Origin: Taenia hydatigena
Taxonomy: Eukaryota; Platyhelminthes; Cestoda; Cyclophyllidea; Taeniidae
Assembly: GCA_036345935.2 (NCBI GenBank)
Contig: JADWOT020001714.1
Span: forward strand, 210,268 to 274,267
Length of the DNA stretch: 64,000 bases
Direction of reading: 5' to 3'
Shown: one piece after another, positions 57,098 to 64,000 of the stretch
Numbering within the stretch: position 1 is the first letter of the stretch
Layout: every line of letters starts with the position of its first letter
Made by a program: the position numbers and the translations under genes
Notes under the pieces: model-generated
Told to the model about the DNA's origin: nothing
Seen by the model: only the letters and a program-made list of their open reading frames with translations
Databases searched by the model: none

Positions 57098-58070
57098 GTG
57101 AAAGTAATCGTAAGCCTACTGGCTGCAAAGGCGCTGGTATCTTGGTGTAGAATGCCACGGCTTAATCGCAAAAGTGCATCCTCATTTCCCCTTTATTTTT
57201 ACCTCACCTGGAAGGAGGCAATGTCTTCACTCACTGCAGTGGAATCTCAGCCCTTTATTAGGGTGATGAAGAAGAAGAAACTTATGGGAAACGTACAAAG
57301 CGTGGCAGAGATCCACGCCTGGAAGGAATTCAATGGCAAACGCACTTTCAGACCTTACGCACAATTTAGTAGACAGGGACTAGTGCGCTCTCACCCCAGT
57401 GCTCCTTGTGGGTGGTATCAATGCCTGCGAGGCACATCTTGACATGCATCAAACGGAGTCTAAGCCACCATCTTCTCAGCCCTCATGGGATGTCTCAACA
57501 CACAGATTAATTCACACCTTAAGAATGGAATAGCTACATCGGCATCTACAATTGTTTGCTGGCAAAATTTGCTTCCTTTTTTTGCGAGAAAGGGTGGCAA
57601 TTTTAATGAGGAGGAAGTCAGATCCTGCACCTCACAATCACTGCTGCCCTTTTTGTCTCCAGTCTTTTGGACCTTCTGCATGCTCATGCAACTTGATTGC
57701 CCTTAAGCTGCACAGAACACCAAGCAAGGTATAAATGCACTTTGCTAGAATGAAATTGAAAATGAATTATTCTATTGCACCATATCAAGTGCACCAGGCC
57801 AAATGTGATGCTGCGCGCAGGAAAGTCTGGAGTGGACGCAAGTGTTGGAGGATGATCAGGAGGTCATATTCACCTTCATTTCAGCCTCAATTCGGTCAAA
57901 GTACCACTGCTCGAGGTTTGTGTAGGCCTCTGGCTCATAGTCGACTTAAAATTTGGACGCAAAGAGGTATGACACCGCTTTCAGCATTTGTGTTCATTTC
58001 CGAGGAGACACACGTGGTCGACATACTTGGTGACGCGTCGATCTCCATAACTATCTTGGGTTTGTAATTC
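57098..58070. other. Exon-like frames on both strands, unresolved
   Basis: Plus-strand frames at 57098-57442 (114 codons, no ATG at the start) and 57735-58067 (110 codons) compete with minus-strand segments at 58076-57960 and 57950-57790; the latter reads VDYEPEAYTNLEQWYFDRIE and then, one frame over, YDLLIILQHLRPLQTFLRAA, which looks like a frameshifted coding relic. The minus frame 57460-57687 is also open. No copy elsewhere resolves the choice. Confidence 0.25.
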
Positions 58071-58342
58071 ACCATGAAAGCCGAAATTCACTTTATTATC
58101 AGGACTGGGAGCCCTCTGCCATGCTCTGAGTGGGTTTAATTTAACTGCGCAGAGGACATTTAGGCTGCAGGAGGCAAACCCGTTCCCTAGTCATGCAGCA
58201 TCAAAGAGGGCATTGAATACAGAGGCCATTTAGCTTTAGAGACAAAACTTACATTCAAAAATCTTTTGTAAAACTTGTTTCAAAGCCTTCATTTATGCGA
58301 CTTTTCTTAAAAAGGATGGAAAAATAATCCCATGACATCAAG

Positions 58343-58412
58343 GGGCGACATGTAACTGAGCGGTAGAACAAGTGATTTGGCTAAATGGAATCGAATGCCT
58401 TGCTCACTTGGG
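58343..58412 (+). repeat. Weak tRNA-like sequence
   Basis: Contains GTAACTGAGCGGTAGAAC (A-box-like) and, about 20 bases on, GGAATCGAATGCC (B-box-like, two mismatches). The spacing suits a tRNA-derived relic. I cannot draw convincing stems, so this is only a hint of a SINE or a tRNA pseudogene. Confidence 0.25.
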
Positions 58413-59379
58413 GAACTATTACAAGACAGAACCATTAAGTGGAGAAGACATTAAGTGGCACTTATTTGATAGCGAATCCTAAGGCCGTCCGACACTACTT
58501 AAATGAGTCCACGATTAAAAGACGTGCTTTCTAACACGCGAAGGCGAGAGACAAAGGTACATTAGTAGTTGACACTTAAAGCTGACATGAAATGCTCAAA
58601 CCAAACAAGGGAGTCTTAGTCTTTTTTGACGCAGAAAATCATCAAATGCAGAAATTCTAAACTTGGTAGGCTAGTGAGGTAACGCTGACTTACGACATGG
58701 ATTTTGGGTCATTAGAAATACAAGCAGAACAATGGAAAGTTTCGGCCAGAAATCTTCCGAATTAGGCAATTTTTATTTCAAACAGACAGACTAAAGTACT
58801 ACTGCATGACTGAGGTGAGTTGGGAGCAAGATCACCCAGTCCGCCCTCCCACTACCTTGCGAGGCGTCGGTTATAGCCTGACGATGACTTGTGACATTAT
58901 TTGTAAAGTAGAGGCATCTCCTCCCCCCTTTCTCTCTTTTTTGTACTAAATCCCTATGAAGTGACTCACTGAGAGTCTACTCAAAGAGTATCAACATTGG
59001 ATCCTTTAACGGAAAACACGTTTGCAGGTGTGAATTCTCATAATTTGCAGTTACGTCGTCCCCCACAACTGACTTACCTAAGTAGGCGTTGGCAAGCAGT
59101 CCAAAAGAGGCGGTAAGTGAAATGTATCTGCCACGCCACTACTTCCTTCCTCAAGTACGAAATGTGGAGTGATAAGTTGTTCTGTGCAATCGAGTGGTGA
59201 CTCCACTGCCTGTTCTCCCTAGTTAGAAAACTGGATGGGTCTGCCAAATCCTCCCTCCAGAAGTCTATACTCCTGGAACTTGAAACAAAGGGAGGGAGGG
59301 CGTGTAAAATATACGAACCTCAATCTTATTTCCATGGTCCAAGATAACAAACTAAACGTTGAGAAAGGCAATGTGAATA
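58413..59379. other. No gene seen
   Basis: No supported frame. A short (GGGA)3 run lies at about 59287-59299. Confidence 0.4.
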
Positions 59380-60052
59380 TCACGCAAACTCACATTTAAG
59401 GGCAGATTCTGATTTTATCCTTTTGAATTGGTCTCCACCAGATTGGATCCCCTGACGGCTTGCAGGATAGCCACGATCTCCAAATTTTTCGCAAGGGAAA
59501 CTGGTCATCATTAAATTCATTATGTATTTCCACTTTGCACTGCGATTCGGAGCTTGCTCAGCGCAGACCAAATGAGCTTGTAAGGCACCAGCACTACCGG
59601 ATGTCACTGCGATGCTGGAGTCCTTCGGATCTAACTCAATATTTCTATTCTTGAAGGTGACTAGACCCTTCATTGCTGCTTGGAGTAGCGGATCAACATT
59701 TCGGTCCAAATGGATGCAGTAGTAGTTGTTTGCTCGGTGAATCGTTCGCAGGATTCGAGCCACTAGTCGCACGTCATTCTTTACTGCTATGGTGACTGCG
59801 ATATCCATGTCACCATCACGATCTCGCTTGATGGGAACACGATCTCGATAGAAGTGACAATTCTTGTGTTCCGGTGATTGGATGGACGAGAGGAAGGCGA
59901 GGGCCACGTCTCTCTAGGTAGTCGCCAATATCGACGCTGCTCAAAGTAATCGTTGGAGAGACATATCCACCGAAGGTTACTTGGAAAAAGCAGTGACACA
60001 GATAAGCCAACGTTCCCACTATCAATGCTGCCTTGAGGACACGGAGCAGCAT
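59380..60052 (-). pseudogene. Truncated core-2/I-branching beta-1,6-GlcNAc-transferase-like (GCNT family)
   Basis: Minus strand. From the ATG at 60052 comes a type II signal anchor (VLKAALIVGTLAYLCHCFF), a short stem, then after a one-base frameshift near 59910 CHFYRDRVPIKRD and the conserved start of the catalytic domain: AVTIAVKNDVRLVARILRTI, YYCIHLDRN, and LVCAEQAPNRSAKWKYIMNL. These correspond to the IAYSMVVH..(ID/VH)LD and L.C...L......W.Y..NL blocks of GCNT enzymes, which add GlcNAc in beta-1,6 linkage to O-glycans or polylactosamine in the Golgi. Further frameshifts near 59500-59520 scramble the FPL(R/K)TN..IV region, where the words PLRK and EIVAILQAV can still be read in another frame. 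The sequence ends at a TGA with about half of the usual 400-450 residues missing. An ACAG acceptor-like site lies just upstream of the start. I call it a pseudogene or an incomplete exon of one. Confidence 0.75.
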
Positions 60053-61890
60053 GCGAAGTGAATGGCCATCTCTCCCCTTTGACTGTCGAAAATCTGTAAA
60101 ATGAGCCAAACAGTGATGAGGCATGAGGGCGTGAAATCACCTCTGTTTGTGCCAAATCGAAATGAACGCAGGGGAAGGTGAATGCAAAGGTCCTGTATGC
60201 GGTAGAGGTAATGCATTATCAAAAAATCAAAAAATCACTACTCGGGGTTACTAGAATAGGTAAGTCAGCAAGGTCGTCAAATCGTACCGCATGCAGTCAG
60301 GACTTTTGCGGACCACGGCCACGTGTCAGTAGTCAGAAGGCGAGTGAGCAAGTCCAACAATCCTAATGTGATCGCAGTGCTCGGTACGATTTCACTAATG
60401 CCTAGCATCCTTATCCACTCCTAGTGCATTAGGGACAAATGTCAAAAACTTATCGATAAGAAATCATTTAACATGGTGAAACTACACAAATAGGTGAGAA
60501 GTCGGACTGATTTGTATCAATGCTGTTGTTTTCGTGTAGATAGGGTGGACTTTTGCCGACTTACCCAGATGCCTACTCAAGGGCAAATAAAACGGTCCTT
60601 ATCATTGACCCTCTTCAGAAGAGCCACTGCTCTGTGAGATGCTCTCTGCTTATGAAGCAATTAATAGACACACGTGGCTTCGCTGACGACGCGCAGCCAT
60701 CGCAATGCCATCGGCATTAACAAAGGCCCTTCAATTGGCTGACAATCCACGAGCCACTAAGTTACAACGGAGGCAAGATCCCAATTCCTGCCTTCGAATT
60801 AACTTCAGCTGTTAATGCTGACACGCAAAAGCCGTCTTCATGAACACTCTCAACTAGAAACATGAAGTTAGCCACCCTAATACTTAGTTGTAATAGTAGC
60901 GGGGAAATAAGACGGAGGAAAAAGAGTATTTTACTTAAAAAATATGAGCAAACATTCTTATAAGGCAAAAATGTGAAAGGACAATGAGAGAAGAGAGTTA
61001 CCAGAATAAATAGCCGTCCCTGATTCTACAAAAGACTGAAAGACTTTGAGCAGAGGTGTAGGGACATTTAAAGCAGCTGGATGAGAAATATTATGGACTA
61101 GCCTTAACTAAGGCACTGCGAGTGCTTCTGCCGGGCGTGTGTGCATGGGAAAAAAACTAATCCTCCGACAAGTGCATGCACGCCTTTAAAGGTGAAGCAG
61201 GCGCTGCAATACGTAGAGCGTGAGATACAGACGAAAAAGAAGAAACGCATCAGTAATTATAAATAGCATCCAAAGATTAAATTCACTCCTGCAGAAAAGT
61301 TTTACAACTGCGAAACAAAGATTTTCTGGGTTAGCAGTGAGACACATCGGTTAGGAGGACAGCAAATGTAATTAGTCTTGAAAATAATTAGCACGTATAA
61401 CAGTTCCGACGTAGTCTACAAGCAGGTACAAAGACACATGCACTAACTTACATTCATGGGCACTAAACACGGCCAGTCTTCTGAGGATGAGGGGATACAT
61501 CAGGCGTGTAGGGTGGACAGCAAGTGAATTGCTTTGCGGTACACAACGTTGAAGCGAAACGTCATTTTCAATCACTGACTGTCCAGGCCATCCAGTCAGT
61601 TCAGATAGTCAGTTTGTCATTTATACAATGAATTTTGAAGCACACGAAAAGTCAACACTAAGGTGCTTAAAATAAGCAGAGAAGGATGAGTTGACAGTTC
61701 TTTAATGCCATTGTCATGCACTGATGCGCTGCATAGGCTGCATGACTTCTAATTCATCCAAGTATAAGCAATTTGAGTTGTACCACATCCCCTTCACCTC
61801 CAAATGATCCTCTTTAGCATAGATACTTGCTCATATTGATCATCAAAGCAGTTAGTCTACTCAGCGCGAAACGTGGACCACTGGGTGATT
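60053..61890. other. No supported gene
   Basis: Upstream region of the GCNT relic. Only frames under 70 codons, no repeats matching other parts. Confidence 0.4.
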
Positions 61891-61899
61891 CAACATAAG

Positions 61900-62255
61900 A
61901 ACCAACTGTAATTCATTTGAAAGGGATTCTGGGAGAAGGGATAATGAACCATGAAGACAAGAAGATATCCGATCACTTTCTGTGTTTTCAAGTTGGGTTA
62001 ATTCAAGTTTACAAAGGGTTCTTAACGGGCTCACTAAGAGTTTGCCAAACACGGAAGTAGAATTTGTGCTCATGAAATTATTTGGGTCAACTACTGGTTT
62101 AAGGAATGAAGGAGGTTGAAAGTAAGTGAGGGAGAGGAGTGAGGATGATAAAGGGCACCATACCGAGGACTGATGGGTCTATACGTGATCAGGTAAGCAA
62201 TCTACTCTCACCTGGCATATAATGCTCTGAGGTCAAGTCAGGCTTTAGACCTTGT
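61900..62255 (+). repeat. R10 block copy 2
   Basis: Same-strand relative of 35130-35430. The minus-strand frame here (61861-62073) is open for 70 codons but is interrupted in the other copy. Confidence 0.6.
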
Positions 62256-62880
62256 CGTTGGGAGCTCATGCTGCTATGCAACAAAATCTAAGGCAGGTAT
62301 GACTACACATGGAGCACTTTCCACAGCTCGTTGATGATGGATAGTGGAGGATGAAGTCAAGCCTGCCAGGGCATTCGCTTCAAGACGAACGTAGAAGCAG
62401 GGGAGGACTAAAAAGGTGCTTACTACAGTCTCTTTTGGTACGAGTAGGGTATTGAAGCTACGCCCCGAAATCATCATCCTAATGCAGGGCGTGTAAGGAT
62501 GGTTCAGTTTTTTCTAAACGAGCAAGACCAACTCGGCTACTCAGTCGAATGTTCTTTTGAGGTGCCTGCTGAGAAGTGGGTAAAATAAGGACAGCATTGA
62601 GCCTACAGATGGTCGTTCACAAAAGGTGCTTCAATTCCGCGTATAAATGTTTCTGCCTTTACTGGTGCCAATCTGGAACCCATGGAGATAGAAGCAACTA
62701 AGATCGATATGAGTCAGCATCATTTTGTCACGAAAATCAAGGAGGTCCAGCAGTTTCATGCCGCTCCGAACAGCTCAAGTGTCGCAATAAACAATGCAAC
62801 GTGAGCACACCAAATACCGTCTCATGTTGTTGACGCCCAGACCTAACAAAGACGCCCACGGATGCTACATTTGAAAACCC
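62256..62880. other. No supported gene
   Basis: No frame over 70 codons, no match to other blocks noted. Confidence 0.35.
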
Positions 62881-62904
62881 TGCAAGGATTTCTGTCAAAG
62901 GCAT

Positions 62905-63204
62905 TCAGTAAGAGTGTAGTAGTGATTCATAAGGAGAAATAACAAAACCATTAATTATGACATCAGAGCTGGCAGAATTACTTGTATACAATTTGGTTTG
63001 GGCAGAGTAGTTAGCTTCCGAAGTACTAGTGGCACAAGTTCCTTGCTGCCTCATAAACGGGTTTGTTAGCAAAGGAATCGCTACTATCTCAAGAAAGCAG
63101 AGATGCAGAATTGAAGTGGCTTGAAAATCCAAACAAAGCCTAACAGTGACGCTGGTAACTGCACATTCACCGTGACATGTTGGAAAGTTGAAACACCCCA
63201 ACAC
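62905..63204 (-). pseudogene. Secreted-type peptide frame, copy 3 (leader broken)
   Basis: Corresponds to 18920-19099 and 36348-36614. The initiator ATG is GTG and the leader has a TAG (TG-stop-VLGCFNFPTCHG). The downstream part remains open for almost 100 codons to a stop, with CHGECAV aligned to the CHGDCAV/CHGDCAL of the others, then diverging with a Ser/Thr-rich tail. The first in-frame Met in this frame lies inside the leader. Confidence 0.4.
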
Positions 63205-63990
63205 CTAGCCGGTCGGAAGCCATGAAGATCTTTTCACCCCCGAAAACCAAGCCATGATGGAGAGCACAAAATCACAGTCGGCATGCAAATTCTGCGACTT
63301 CATTGTCGGTGATCACACTTAGCAGTCGCCACTTCGATTTGGTTCAAAATCGTGACCTGAATAAGCAACATTGAAGGGCGAATCACCTCATAGTTGGCAG
63401 TAGTGGTGAAGATGCCAATGAGAAGAGTCAGAACAGGATGGAGCGACACCGTCGAATTCGTTATGCACACGCAGTTGAAATGTTTGGTAGTACCAATATG
63501 ACCATCACAGCTATCCAATCAGATGCCCAGAAGCACGTAGGAATGGCATTTGAACACCCGCATGTCTCTTTTGAGCATGCAACTCATTCTCTTGGTGAAG
63601 AGTGTGTGCTAATTAGACTGACGGTTTGTCCCTTTGCTTGGGTTACATTCCATCCAAACAAAACAATTCTTTTTGGATAGAAGACCACACCTGTTGGTCG
63701 TACGTTCACCACTTCCTTCTTCTTGAAATCTATACATGATTTCAACAGGTAAGAAAGCCCAATTTAAATGCTTTGACACACCTTGATGAAAATGGAATTG
63801 AAACGCGTGTCAATAATCCTCGTGTTGACCTAGTGTTTTGTTGCGCAGGATGCAGAGTACGGTGGCCATTTGATGTGGGTGTACCGGTGGCACTGTCCCT
63901 GCCGATCCTATTTTGCAGCGTCACCTCGCAGGACGGATTAGTGCGCCTGCATAATCGGAGTTAATTGGAAGCAGTGTTGCCTGCAGGACA
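63110..63990 (-). repeat. R2 block copy 3, inverted, at the window edge
   Basis: Reverse complement collinear with 35646-36650 and 18219-19190. Compared with them it lacks 22 bases near 63490, which breaks the antisense frame there. The match continues towards 63990, so the unit probably extends beyond the window. Confidence 0.7.
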
Positions 63991-64000
63991 GTAAATTGAT

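Noticed and set aside
1..64000. CRISPR array, bacterial operon, phage or plasmid features
   Set aside because: No regularly spaced short repeats, no clustered same-strand ORFs with ribosome-binding sites, and clear intron-like splice signals instead.

Overview
The window looks like nuclear DNA of a eukaryote, most probably a parasitic flatworm of the tapeworm type. Long open frames are rare, exon-like pieces are bounded by GT..AG splice signals, and there are no bacterial operons, rRNA genes or CRISPR arrays. The best-identified gene remnant (59.4-60.05 kb, minus) resembles a Golgi core-2/I-branching beta-1,6-N-acetylglucosaminyltransferase (GCNT); I recall that family as expanded in cestodes, which is the main basis for the organism guess. 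No gene in the window points to a virus, plasmid or bacterium.

Layout. 0-15 kb is mostly unique sequence. It holds a G-rich tract, a tRNA-Lys-like relic and one plausible two-exon gene (3.82-4.62 kb) for a small membrane-anchored protein. 15-46 kb is a mosaic of dispersed, diverged copies of about ten sequence blocks. In the same sense order, blocks that I call R4, R5, R8, R7, R2 and R3 occur at 15.1-21.6 kb and again, partly, at 35.6-42.9 kb, so a multi-exon ancestral gene or element has been duplicated and has decayed. Within it are an exon with a proper acceptor (18.04-18.40 kb), a CCHC zinc-knuckle motif present in three copies, and a small secreted-type reading frame present in three copies. 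Interleaved with these, at 22-35 kb, is a family of F-box-like genes in two head-to-head pairs. Only the copy at 33.64-34.57 kb is intact (310 codons); the other three are broken or truncated. 39.4-54.5 kb is folded around a midpoint near 46.9 kb: at least four blocks on the left side recur inverted on the right side at mirrored positions, and a short inverted repeat sits near the centre. 54.6-64 kb is mostly unique again, with the GCNT relic and, at the right edge, an inverted copy of the R2 block running out of the window.

Working picture: the intact F-box-like gene, and perhaps the two-exon membrane-protein gene, are the only candidates for working proteins. Nearly everything else recognisable is a duplicated and decayed gene copy. 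I see no dedicated multi-gene system acting together. The notable biology is the architecture itself: repeated segmental duplication, an old inverted duplication, and one surviving member of a lineage-restricted gene family. Products are inferred by eye, exon boundaries are provisional, and most family names here are deliberately withheld because I could not recognise the proteins.
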